A DNA stretch of 19,510 nt, taken from NCBI GenBank assembly GCA_002284615.2, contig MU069833.1:50433-69942 (forward strand). The letters are read 5' to 3'. This DNA is from Dunaliella salina. Lineage: Eukaryota > Chlorophyta > Chlorophyceae > Chlamydomonadales > Dunaliellaceae. The translations under genes were made by a program, and so were the position numbers. Positions 1 through 6,924 of this stretch are shown piece after piece. How positions within the stretch are numbered: position 1 is the first letter of the stretch; the number at the start of each line of letters is the position of its first letter. A model generated the notes under the pieces. It saw nothing but the letters and a program-made list of their open reading frames with translations, was not told the origin of the DNA and made no database searches.

Positions 1-310
1 GGCGCCGCTGCTGCCGCCGCCGCAGCAAGCGGCAGTGCTGTGCCCGCCACAGTCACAGCGGGACTGGCCAGCTTACGCGCAGCTGCTCTGCGCGCGCTGC
101 TCGCCAGCTTGCTGGCCCCTTGCAGCCCTGGTAGCCGCCCGCCTTTCCTGTCACAAGCACTGCAGTTATTTCGGGAGGGGGCAGCGGGTGGGGGGGGCGC
201 GTTTCATCCTGAGGTGGCCGCAGTGTGCAGGAATGCGGGCGCGCAGGTAGAGGCGCTGCTGCACCCGCGCGCTCTGCCCATCTCTGTTGTGCAGCCCAGC
301 GCGTATGCAG
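1..310 (+). CDS. PELP1/RIX1-like protein, internal exon (5' partial)
   Basis: Frame 1 is open from the first base and ends at the donor AG|GTGGGT at 310/311. The 103 complete codons give an Ala/Leu-rich helical segment (about residues 20-75) followed by a stretch with Cys and ending around HPRALPI. That arrangement (ARM/HEAT-like helices, then a conserved Cys and a His-Pro-Arg near the end of the helical region) is what I associate with PELP1/RIX1, the nucleolar scaffold that works with the IPI1/TEX10 and IPI3/WDR18 partners in 60S pre-ribosome maturation. The exon ends after one base of a codon, which exactly fits the acceptor at 1379 (G+GC = Gly). The 5' part of the gene lies outside the window. 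The family call rests on pattern memory only; the exon structure is better supported than the name. Confidence 0.5.
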
Positions 311-468
311 GTGGGTGTGGGGGCGGTGGCGTGTGAGTGTGTGTGCCATGGTGACGGTGAATAGCTGGTGAACGATGTCTTTGTTTTGGAGAGGCAAGGC
401 GGTGAGGAGCTCCTTGATGACTCCATCCAGACCTGAAGAACTGTTGTCTGTTTTGGGTGTAGGGGTTA

Positions 469-603
469 AGGGTTTATGTTGTGAAGTTGCATGGGGTGCC
501 TGAAAGTGTTGTATCTGATAGAGGACCTCAATTTGACAGTATGTTCTGGGCAAGTGTTTGCAAGTTGTTGAGGATGGATAGGGCTATGTCAAGCGCCCAC
601 CCC
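469..603 (+). pseudogene. Ty3/gypsy-type integrase core fragment
   Basis: The frame read from 469 gives a peptide that includes LHGVPESVVSDRGPQFDS, followed by MFWASVCKLL and ending in MSSAHP. This is the classic block around the second catalytic Asp of Ty3/gypsy (and retroviral-type) integrases: a His-Gly-x-Pro turn, SDRG with the catalytic Asp, QF, a downstream FW, and SSAHP before the region that normally continues to the catalytic Glu. Only about 45 codons survive. The first Asp and the Glu are not visible, and no LTR, RT or gag is seen nearby. It lies in intron 1 of the gene at 1-2419, in the same orientation, and is a dead fragment. Identification of the motif is confident although the piece is short. 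Confidence 0.75.
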
Positions 604-811
604 CCAGAGATGTATAACCCTTTAATATCTGGCAGTAGGGCCTAAAGCAAGTCATAGTGAGCACAGCCATAGCGTCCATCCTAACAAGTGGAAGCGAAGC
701 TTGATGCAGCCATAGGCGTTACACTAGTCAAAATGGGCATGTGAGTTTGTATGCGATTGAATGAGCAGACGTAAGCGTAGCTGCTGAGAAAAGAGTGGTT
801 GCTTCCGGCGT

Positions 812-865
812 GTTGGGTCGTCTTTGAGCCGTACGCGTTCATATGTCTCCTGAGTACGACCCAAC
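812..865. repeat. 10-bp perfect inverted repeat
   Basis: GTTGGGTCGT at 812-821 is mirrored by ACGACCCAAC at 856-865, with a 34-base spacer. It lies within intron 1. It may be a remnant of a transposon end or a transcript hairpin; no function can be assigned. Confidence 0.6.
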
Positions 866-1087
866 CGTGCGTGTTGGTGTGCTACAGACAGGGAGGTGGT
901 GGAGCTGAAGTGCTGTCGATACCCTGCGCTGATGCTGAAGGTGGCGTGTGCTTATGCGTTTGACAGTCTGAAATGGAGCCCATGATTTTTTCAAAGGCAA
1001 TGCAATTGAGGAGCATCCTTTTCAGAACTCGCTTGTTGAACACCCTGCTGGTGTGAGGCATTTTCTCGGACTGGTGGGGCTATTACA

Positions 1088-1088
<1 letters not shown>

Positions 1089-1145
<57 letters not shown>

Positions 1146-1185
1146 GCGCGCGCGCGTGCGCGCGCGCACGCACACACACATGCGC
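1089..1185. repeat. (CA)n microsatellite grading into (CG)n and back
   Basis: About 27 CA units run from 1089 to 1143, followed by an alternating C/G tract (1144-1170) and a short second CA run. The alternating purine-pyrimidine composition is prone to Z-DNA. Open frames across it on both strands are artefacts of the dinucleotide repeat. Confidence 0.95.
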
Positions 1186-1378
1186 GTGGGTGCGCACTCA
1201 CACGCAGTGCTAGAGCCGGGCTGCACGCAATTAAATTGAGCATGTTGTGTTTCTGTGGGTACCCCTTGGCAGGCCTGCAAGAGCTGGGTGAGTGCAAAGA
1301 TGCCATCATCAGAAGTGTGGTGCTTCCTGCATACCGAACACCCCTTACCGATGTGTTTCCGCATGTGTCCCGCTGCAG

Positions 1379-1621
1379 GCCTGCAAGAGTTGGCCCCCCT
1401 GCCCCGCCCGCGCATGTGGACCGTGTTGGACCCAACTCCAGCTCTCGCTCTTCGCACCCCCCCTGCTCTCTCAAACGGCCCTCCACTTGGCCAGTCACCA
1501 GCTGCGCATGCATCATCATTAGCAGCAGCAACAGCAGCGGCTGCAAAAGGGGGGGCGGCTGCTGGAACGGGGGGGCTGAGTGGGGATGCACATCAGCAGC
1601 AAGGCCTGCTGGATCCAAAAG
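1379..1621 (+). CDS. PELP1/RIX1-like protein, penultimate exon
   Basis: This exon runs from the acceptor CCGCTGCAG at 1370-1378 to the donor AAAG|GTGGGT at 1621/1622. It is open in the frame dictated by exon 1-310 and leaves one base that joins to TA of the next exon (GTA, Val). The product is a Pro-rich linker (roughly GLQELAPLPRPRMW onward) followed by an Ala-rich run, typical of a disordered region between the helical domain and the acidic tail. A near-identical acceptor plus first 15 bases occurs 106 bases upstream (1270-1287), so an alternative longer exon start at 1273 is possible; it would read a different frame from there. Confidence 0.5.
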
Positions 1622-1748
1622 GTGGGTAAGCCTTGGGAAGGTCGCCTGCCTGGTGTTCTTTGAGCTTAGATGAGGTTCTCATTACCCGGCTTGACAGAGA
1701 CTTCCCGTCTTTTCTCATCAGCTTACCTCTTCTGCCTTTGCCTTGCAG

Positions 1749-2419
1749 TACAAAACCCGCAACAGGAGCAGTCCATAAGCCTGGCTACCACCGAGGCCTT
1801 CAAGCAGGCCCAGGGGGCGCTGAGTGGGACAGCACATGGTGGTGAGCAGGGTTCGGGTGCACGGGACAGGCATGGTGGTGAGCAGGGTTTGGGTGCAAGG
1901 GAGGATACAGCTTTGGACAGGGCAGGGAATGAGAATGTGGGGGGGCACAAGGCGGGCAAACAAGATGAGCCAGCGGACGGGAGGACAAAAGGGGGAAGGA
2001 GCAGTGAGAGAGGGTGGGCTGGGAAAAATACAGGCGATGTTCGCATGAAGGAAGCTGTACAGCAGCTGCAGCAACAGCCGCAGCAGCACCAGCAGCAGCA
2101 CCAGCACCAGCACCAGCAGCCGCAGCTGCAGCAGGCAGAAGGAGATTCTGAAGGAGAAAAAGAAAAAGAAGGCAAAGAAGGACGAGGATTGCCTGTCCTA
2201 CAAGGCGAGCAGACGCAAGGCAAGGGGGGGCAGGCTCTAGCTTACCACAAACCTGAGTCGCAGGCGCCTATTGCTGCAGGATTGGGGGCAAAAGTGACGG
2301 GGGGCAGACTGGCGGGGGAGAGCAGCGACTCAGAGGGGTCCCTGCCCGACATTGACTCTGGAGGGGAGCAGGGCTCATCTGATGACGAAGACTCAGAGGA
2401 TGATGATATGGAGGGCTAA
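1749..2419 (+). CDS. PELP1/RIX1-like protein, last exon with acidic tail
   Basis: The acceptor TTGCCTTGCAG at 1738-1748 joins in phase to the previous exon, and the frame then stays open to TAA at 2417-2419. The 223 residues are low-complexity: Gly/Arg/Glu-rich, then a Gln/His tract (about 2056-2130, CAG/CAC codons), then a Lys/Glu run, and finally a Ser/Asp/Glu tail containing SLPDIDSGGEQ and ending DDEDSEDDDMEG. A highly acidic C-terminus with a short hydrophobic LPDI island is in keeping with PELP1/RIX1-type proteins, whose acidic tails bind basic partners. Intron 2 (1622-1748, 127 bp) is short with a pyrimidine-rich 3' end. I saw no convincing TGTAA poly(A) signal shortly after the stop. 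The exon is probably real (0.55); the family assignment is weaker (0.35). Confidence 0.55.
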
Positions 2420-2760
2420 GACCGTGGGGGGCACATTTCTAGAGCCTGACGCGTCGTTTTTGGAGGGAAGGCCTCGTTGGCGCAGACATTGTTTTCGATG
2501 GGAGACCTGCCTAATCAAGCCCTGAGATCGGGAACCCAGCATGCCTTGCAAGCCCACCCGAGTCTTGTTGCTTTCTCATCCTGTCATGCTTGCCATCATT
2601 TGGCAAGACCTCATGACTGCTTGCACAGTCAAGCGAAAAAGAACAGAACAAAGAAAAAAGTCTACGCATGCCAGAGGCTGCGTGCATTCAGGGAAGTCAA
2701 GCGACATCGGCATGCAGGAGTAGAATGGATTGCGCCAACTAGAAAAGGCGCTTGCTTGCA
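2420..2760. other. Intergenic stretch, no gene seen
   Basis: This follows the stop of the acidic-tail gene and presumably includes its 3' UTR. Short open frames exist on the plus strand, but none has a recognisable domain or splice structure. Confidence 0.4.
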
Positions 2761-2764
2761 GGAA

Positions 2765-2830
2765 AGGTTCAAAGAGATAAAAGAAAAGTTAAGAGGCGGA
2801 AGGAGCTCTCCCTATATCAGTTTAAACATA
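2765..2830 (-). mobile_element. Diverged retroelement 3' tail
   Basis: Read on the minus strand, it resembles the 3' tail found at 3143-3220 (minus), 4141-4226 (plus) and 5885-5970 (plus): a GATRTAGGGAGAG-like block, a C/T/G-rich block, then a pyrimidine-rich CTTTT tail. Identity by eye is roughly two thirds. It lies just downstream, in minus-strand terms, of the LINE C-terminal remnant at 2926-3140, so it may be the tail of that copy. Confidence 0.35.
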
Positions 2831-2925
2831 TTGTTCAGTTTACATGGGGTTTTGGCCTTTTCAACTAAGTCGTTTGACTGCTCAGCCTGCTCGGCATTGC
2901 CAGCCACACAAAAACGTTCATGATC

Positions 2926-3140
2926 TCAGAAAAAAAAAAAGGAACACAGCTGATTCGAATTTTGCTGCAAAAAGTGATGAACGTCCTCATTGTGGAATAA
3001 TAAAGACCAGTCGAACCAAGAGAAGTTAAGTCTTGTCTGGAGGAGAGGCCTCAAAGGTGAGATGAGCGTACTTTTTAAGAAGAGAGCAAATACTTGCACA
3101 ATTACAAAGGGCGTGTTTCTCATCTTGTAAATCTTGAAGG
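2926..3140 (-). pseudogene. LINE C-terminal zinc-knuckle remnant
   Basis: On the minus strand, one frame gives LQDLQDEKHALCNCASICSL and on through LKKYAHL, ending at a stop. A second frame then gives EDVHHFLQQNSNQLCS. Both align in order with the C-termini of the two LINE copies at 9.4-9.8 kb and 11.2-11.5 kb (DEKHAVF, CSLRRTY, EDVFHFLQDQTNETYCF). This is therefore a diverged, frameshifted fragment of a related LINE in the opposite orientation. A poly-T run follows on that strand. Confidence 0.7.
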
Positions 3141-3142
3141 TC

Positions 3143-3560
3143 GCAGAAGAGAAAAGAAGAGAAAAGAAAAACTACGTAGGCAGAGAAACTCTCCCTACAT
3201 CAATTAAGGAAAAGGTGACACGTTGGCTCAAAAAAAGAGCCGTGTGCCCCCTCCTCCACAAGATATGAAAAAGAGAATGCTAATGTGGATCTGGAGGGTT
3301 ACGAGGAGCACCTGGCTCTAGAACCTGACAGTGGGAAGTATTCTTGTTTTCAATAGCGCGGCGTGTGGAGACTAGCTTGTGGGCATATTACAGAATGGGC
3401 ATGAAGTTGTTGAGCAAGCTTTGTGGCACGCTGGTGATCCAATCCTAGTTGTTTGAATTGCTTTAGGGTATGCTCAGTGTAAATAGTTCCACCTACACCC
3501 AGGAGAATAGGGTGAATTGTAACAGCTTCAGCGTTAATGTCGCAAATATCTAAGAGACCG
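3143..3560 (-). repeat. Long inverted repeat, left arm
   Basis: The reverse complement of this segment matches 5575-5970. Shared blocks include the protein tail, the stop codon, the 3' UTR (GATGTAGGGAGAG), a gene-end motif around CTAGAGCC and the CTTTT-rich tail. The arms are separated by about 2.0 kb. They are most simply two copies of one retroelement 3' end inserted in opposite orientations. Confidence 0.75.
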
Positions 3561-3643
3561 TTTACACCATCCTGCCAACAAGCTCTCTCGCTACTCCCAA
3601 GTATGGGCCTTGAGCCTGGAACACGAAATGTTCCACTGTACAA
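3280..3643 (-). pseudogene. Retroelement-encoded C-terminal domain, frameshifted copy
   Basis: Read on the minus strand it gives AEAVTIHPILLGVGGTIYTE and on through HTLKQFKQLGLDHQRATKL to AQQLHAHSV. A 2-base loss then shifts the frame, and the protein resumes as AHKLVSTRRAIENKNTSH and ends NPPDPH followed by TAG at 3282-3280. The plus-strand copy at 5395-5831 carries the same protein, so the conserved reading frame is real although both copies are broken. I recall this multicopy protein tail from chlamydomonadalean genomes but cannot place it in a named family. It may be the C-terminal, restriction-like-endonuclease part of a LINE (see the right-hand copy). The upstream part, toward 3643, does not obviously align with the other copy. 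Confidence 0.6.
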
Positions 3644-3649
3644 ATCTTC

Positions 3650-3925
3650 CTAAGTGCAAATGAAGATATCTAGGGGCTTTGTGAGGCGCAGTACCCTCAT
3701 GTACTTGCCTTGTGTCTTTGCAAGCATTAAGCCGGACATCATGAGGTGGCTATGAATTCATAGCAATTTGTGATTTCCTTGCATCTGCCTTCTGACCTGG
3801 ACACATTTTCTTCAAACTTCCTCCTGAGTGCCCTGTCTCTCATCCTGCGTGCTTTCTTGGAATGCTATGGGCTCTTGAGACTGTTTAGTATATTCCCTGT
3901 CCTTTCACTGCTACTCAAACTCAAT
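3650..3925. other. Unassigned AT-richer spacer
   Basis: No open frame of note, no repeat recognised. It may be more 5' sequence of the minus-strand element at 3280-3643, but its right-hand counterpart does not align by eye. Confidence 0.3.
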
Positions 3926-4015
3926 ACAATGAAGGTAAGGTAAAGTTACATCGCTTTATCCGCCTACAAGGGCAGCTGAGCGGAGATTTAGAGGCCTGTA
4001 ACAAGACAATGAAGG
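3926..4015 (-). mobile_element. ~70-bp SINE-like insertion with 10-bp TSD
   Basis: ACAATGAAGG occurs directly on both sides (3926-3935 and 4006-4015). Between them lie exactly 70 bp (3936-4005) that begin, in plus-strand terms, with TAAGGTAAAG and contain the core CCGCCTACAAGGGCAGCTGA. On the sense (minus) strand the unit carries GTTACA near its 5' end and TGTAAC near its 3' end, so it can close into a hairpin, and it ends in a TTACCTTA-type tail. A target-site duplication, a simple-repeat tail and family members elsewhere in the window are the hallmarks of target-primed retrotransposition. Confidence 0.75.
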
Positions 4016-4050
4016 ACTGGTGCTGCCATGCCACCTAGACCATCAATACA

Positions 4051-4678
4051 GGGTAAAGCTAGACTTACGGGTTACTCAGTCACATGACCCTAAAACTTGG
4101 GTGGCACTTGCCCCTAAACCCAACCTAAACCTAAACAGTCTGCGCACCTATGTGGCCCCTTTTCTTTAACTGATGTAGGGAGGGTTTCTCTGCCTACGTA
4201 GCTTTTCTTTTTTCTTTTCTTTTTTCTAACCTAACCTAAACCTAACCCCAACCTAGCCTAAACCTAACCTGAAAGGGGGACACACGCACCCTAAATGGGG
4301 GGAACTCAGACCCTATACTTAGGGGTCACGTGGCTGAGTTACCCGTAAATTCAGCGTTTGGCCACAGTAATAAAACTAAACTGGTCACAAGAGCGTCCGC
4401 TGGTTCTTACTTCTATTTGGAAATGTTACGCATATTAAAGTTACGTCCACTATGTCGGTTACCACCGATCGTTTTAATGTAAACGGTAAATTTGTGGGCA
4501 AATCAGCCACGTGACCCTTAAGTTTAGGGTATGAGTTCTTCCCATTCAAGGTCCGTGTGTCCCCCTTTTAGCTTAGGTTAAGGTCAGGTTTAGGTTAGGT
4601 TAGGTTAGGGTTAGGGGCAATTGCGATCTGAGTTTTAGGGTCATGTGACTGAGTTACCTGTAAGTTTAGCTTTACCCA
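4051..4678. repeat. Nested fold-back structure with telomere-like arrays
   Basis: Outer arms: 4051-4135 against 4590-4678 (GGGTAAAGCTAGACTTACGG and CAGTCACATGACCCTAAAAC on the left, reversed on the right). Inner arms: 4228-4353 against 4486-4612, sharing a CACGTGACCC/GGGTCACGTG block and a GGGGGACACACG-like block. Each arm contains degenerate CCTAA/CCTAAA arrays (TTAGG/TTTAGG on the other strand). The unpaired centre is about 4354-4485. All four arms share the block CAGYCACRTGACCC, so the structure seems built from four copies of one unit in alternating orientation. No coding capacity is seen. Confidence 0.75.
4136..4227 (+). mobile_element. Retroelement 3' tail fragment inside fold-back
   Basis: It contains CCCCTTTTCTTTAACTGATG, then TAGGGAGGGTTTCTCTGCCTACGTAGC, then a CTTTT-rich tail. 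The same blocks end the element copies at 3143 (minus) and 5970 (plus). It sits between the left outer and inner arms of the fold-back, with no counterpart on the right, so it was probably inserted after the structure formed. Confidence 0.6.
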
Positions 4679-4679
4679 T

Positions 4680-5030
4680 TACTGTGTGAAAATGGCACAC
4701 GATTTACTATTTGTTCATTGTGGACATGCAGCCTAGCAGTCGTTTGTTTTGATTGATGGCTTATGTTGTAACACCCTGCAAGGCGCAGTACCAGCACTAA
4801 CAGGGTTCAAAGAAGAAGCGATCTAACGATGAGAAGTAGCCTGCTTTTTGCTGCAATCTCTGTAAGGTTTGGATGGGAAAGGGTGGCAAAGTTGTACCTG
4901 CCAACAAGGCCAGCTTAGAGGTTTCAAATTGCACCAACTCAGACATAAATAGAATAAGCATAAATCGTCGTTATCTAGCACTCAGCATTTGTGCTGAAGC
5001 AAACAGCAAAGGAGGCTTTGGACCCTACAT
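4680..5030. other. Spacer, no convincing gene
   Basis: A plus-strand open frame of 79 codons from 4873 runs into the SINE-like copy at 5040-5111 and has no recognised motif; I do not call it a gene. Confidence 0.4.
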
Positions 5031-5039
5031 TGATACTCT

Positions 5040-5111
5040 GTTACAGGCCTCTAAGTCTCCGCTCAGCTGCCCTTGTAGGTGGATAAAGCGATTTAACCTT
5101 ACCTTACCTTA
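5040..5111 (+). mobile_element. SINE-like ~70-bp unit, plus orientation
   Basis: It matches the reverse complement of 3936-4005: GTTACAGGCCTCTAAGTCTC, then CGCTCAGCTGCCCTTGTAGG, then GATAAAGCGATTTAACC and a (CCTTA)3 tail. It forms an inverted pair with the copy at 3936-4005. I could not find a clear target-site duplication here. Confidence 0.7.
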
Positions 5112-5390
5112 GAATAATTACAAAAGCCCTTAGCAAATGCCCCGTAGGAGCAGGCCTAGTATACACAGACATAGGAAGCGATTTCAAGCTTGCTCAACAC
5201 AACCTCCACCTCCCTACACATGCCTCAAACAGAACTTTGCCTGCTTATTTCTTCCCTTGAAACCTTCCAGAGAGAAAAAGACTCAACTCCGGTCGACCAG
5301 ATGCTTTTTTGATCAACCCTTTTAATGCCAAACATACTTCAAACGTTAACGGTACCAGTGTTTCCCCTACCCATTCCCATCACGCTTTGC
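5112..5390. other. Spacer, no gene seen
   Basis: Short open frames only. It may include the 5' continuation of the element protein remnant that begins to align at about 5395. Confidence 0.3.
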
Positions 5391-5394
5391 GCAG

Positions 5395-5831
5395 CTCCTC
5401 ACAGAGGACCACCAGCCTGTAGTCCCGAGGACTAGCCGCATGAGGCAGCCCCATGAACTTTATGCGAATAAACGCCATGTGCACCTGATAGAAATCAACT
5501 TCTGTGAAGACACAAGGCCAGAGCATCAGTTGAACGCGGCAAAGCAGCAGCATGCAGACCTTTGTAAACTTATTAACGCTAGAGCAATCACAATTCACCT
5601 ATTTTCCGAGGTGAAGGTGGAACTATGTACACTGACCATACCCTGAAGCAATTCAAACAACTGGGATTGGACCACCAGCGTGCCACAAAGCTTGCTCAAC
5701 AACCTCATGCCCAATCTGTTCAATATGCCCATGAATTTGTCTAAGCGCGTCGCATTATTGAAAACAAGAATACTTCCCACAGCCAGGTTCTAGAGCCAAG
5801 TGCTTCTTGTAACCCTCCAGATCCACATTAG
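5395..5831 (+). pseudogene. Retroelement-encoded C-terminal domain, right copy
   Basis: One frame reads LTEDHQPVVPRTSRMRQPHE, then HVHLIEINFCEDTRPEHQ, LCKLINARAITIHLFSE. A frameshift near 5610 moves to GGTMYTDHTLKQFKQLGLDH, QRATKLAQQ and HEFV, followed by an in-frame TAA; the frame then continues as ARRIIENKNTSHSQVLEP and ends NPPDPH plus TAG (5829-5831). It pairs with the minus-strand copy at 3280-3643. The HLIEINF segment has the look of a core strand of a PD-(D/E)xK nuclease (Glu-x-Lys), with Asn in place of the expected Lys. That is inference and would mark a dead active site. It is not functional as it stands. Confidence 0.6.
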
Positions 5832-5970
5832 CTTTCTCTTTTTCATACCTGGTTGTCGAGGGGGCACACGCCCCTTTTATAAACCAATCATGATGTGTCT
5901 CCTTTTCCTTAATTGATGTAGGGAGAGTCCCTCTGCCTTCGTGTCTTTCTTTTTCTTTTCTTTTTCTTTC
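5575..5970 (+). repeat. Long inverted repeat, right arm
   Basis: Counterpart of the minus-strand arm 3143-3560. Includes the shared 3' UTR with CCTTAATTGATGTAGGGAGA and the CTTTT-rich tail ending at about 5970. Confidence 0.75.
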
Positions 5971-6104
5971 TTACCTTGTCACATAGCATACATCACCAGG
6001 ATACCTCCCTGCTTTCTTACCTTGTTACATAGCATACATCACCAGGATACCTCCCTGCTTTCTTACCTTGTTACATAGCACACATCACCAGGATACCTCC
6101 CTGC
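5971..6104 (+). repeat. 46-bp tandem repeat, three copies
   Basis: Units start at 5971, 6017 and 6063 with TTACCTTGTYACATAGCAYA and end CACCAGGATACCTCCCTGC. The copies differ at only a few bases, so the expansion is recent. The array sits precisely between the CTTTT tail of the upstream element and the start of LINE copy A. Confidence 0.95.
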
Positions 6105-6924
6105 ACACCAGTGGACCTGTGGGCATACACCCCACTTGTCCAACAGGAAGTAATCCTCACATTCCTGGTCGACAATCCAGACCCAGGGTAGCTGCCCTGA
6201 AAGCACGTCCACGGGTAGCTGCCCTGAAAGCACGTCCATGGGTAGCTGCCCTGAAAGCACGTCCATGGGTAGCTCTAAAAGCACTCACAACCGAAGACCT
6301 GGACTATCGGACGGCACCAGCAGAGGCGTACAATCTGCTCTTAGAGTTGCGCGGGGTGGCACAGCGGGTGGCTACTCGCTGGACAGGTGGCTCAGGTGCT
6401 ACAGCTCGGGATATGGCAGTGGCCTTAGGGCGCAACAACCCGCCCCATGAACAACAATTCCGACAAGGTGCTGAGTCTCAGTGGTTGCCTGAAGCTGATG
6501 CTTNGGATCTGCCTGATGCTGCTGCCTTGTACTCTGTTGTCTGTGAGCACATCCGTAGATTAAATGCTAGGACATCCTTTGGTTTCAATGCTATTGCGGC
6601 TCCGTTCATGAAGTATGCTGTGAAAAGGGTCCCAGCTGTGAATGGTAGAGGCACAGATAGGATGAATATCTTGGCTCCTTACATTGCGCGTCTGTTTGCT
6701 GCCATGATGGAGAAAGCTGAGATCCCTGCTTGCTGGAAAACAGCCAAAATTACTCCTCTCTACAAGAAGGGCTCTGTTGTGGATCCAGGGAATTATTGCA
6801 TGCTTGCTGTTAGTGGTACCCTGTACAGACTGTACGCGAATGTATTGAGGGAAGTTGTCACAGGGTGGTGCAGAGATAAGAACAAAATTCCAGACACGCA
6901 ATACGGTTTCTATCCTGGCCGTAA
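6068..6924 (+). pseudogene. LINE copy A: N-terminal region and first RT motifs
   Basis: An open frame from 6068 first reads the tandem repeats (RPRVAALKA units), then LTTEDLDYRTAPAEAYNLLL and a helical region. RT entry follows: RTSFGFNAIAAPF, AEIPACWKTAKITPLYKKGS, NYCMLAVSGTLYRLYANVL and TQYGFYPGR. These correspond to the non-LTR RT blocks before the catalytic core (the 'K-x-G-x-x-x-x-P-x-N-Y-R' block, here with Cys for Arg, and the Q-Y-G-F block). The frame is cut after the FYPGRK codons by an insertion at 6925. It contains the ambiguous base n at 6504, which hides one residue. It is likely the 5' half of one original ORF with the next two segments. Confidence 0.75.
6186..6284 (+). repeat. 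27-bp minisatellite in LINE 5' region
   Basis: Units GGGTAGCTGCCCTGAAAGCA plus CGTCCAY start at 6186, 6213, 6240 and 6267; the last is truncated by 9 bases. Because 27 is a multiple of three it reads in frame. The same minisatellite occurs at 8210-8310 within the second insertion. Confidence 0.95.

Larger units (their letters stand above)
311..1378 (+). other. Intron 1 with retroelement fossil and microsatellite
   Basis: A GT-AG interval of 1068 bp whose two flanking exons join in phase. It contains a Ty3/gypsy integrase remnant near its 5' end, a 10-bp inverted repeat at 812-865 and the (CA)n tract at 1089-1143. Nothing else in it looks coding. Confidence 0.5.

Noticed and set aside
1083..1618. 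Open frames on both strands with long Val-Cys or Thr-His runs
   Set aside because: They are translations of the (CA)n tract; no natural composition outside it and no splice logic.
1718..2223. Minus-strand Cys/Trp/Leu-rich frames opposite the last exon of the first gene
   Set aside because: They are the antisense of the CAG/CAC tract; the plus-strand exon has splice support and a natural acidic tail.
4873..5112. 79-codon plus-strand frame
   Set aside because: Its C-terminal third is the SINE-like copy at 5040-5111 and the rest has no recognisable feature.
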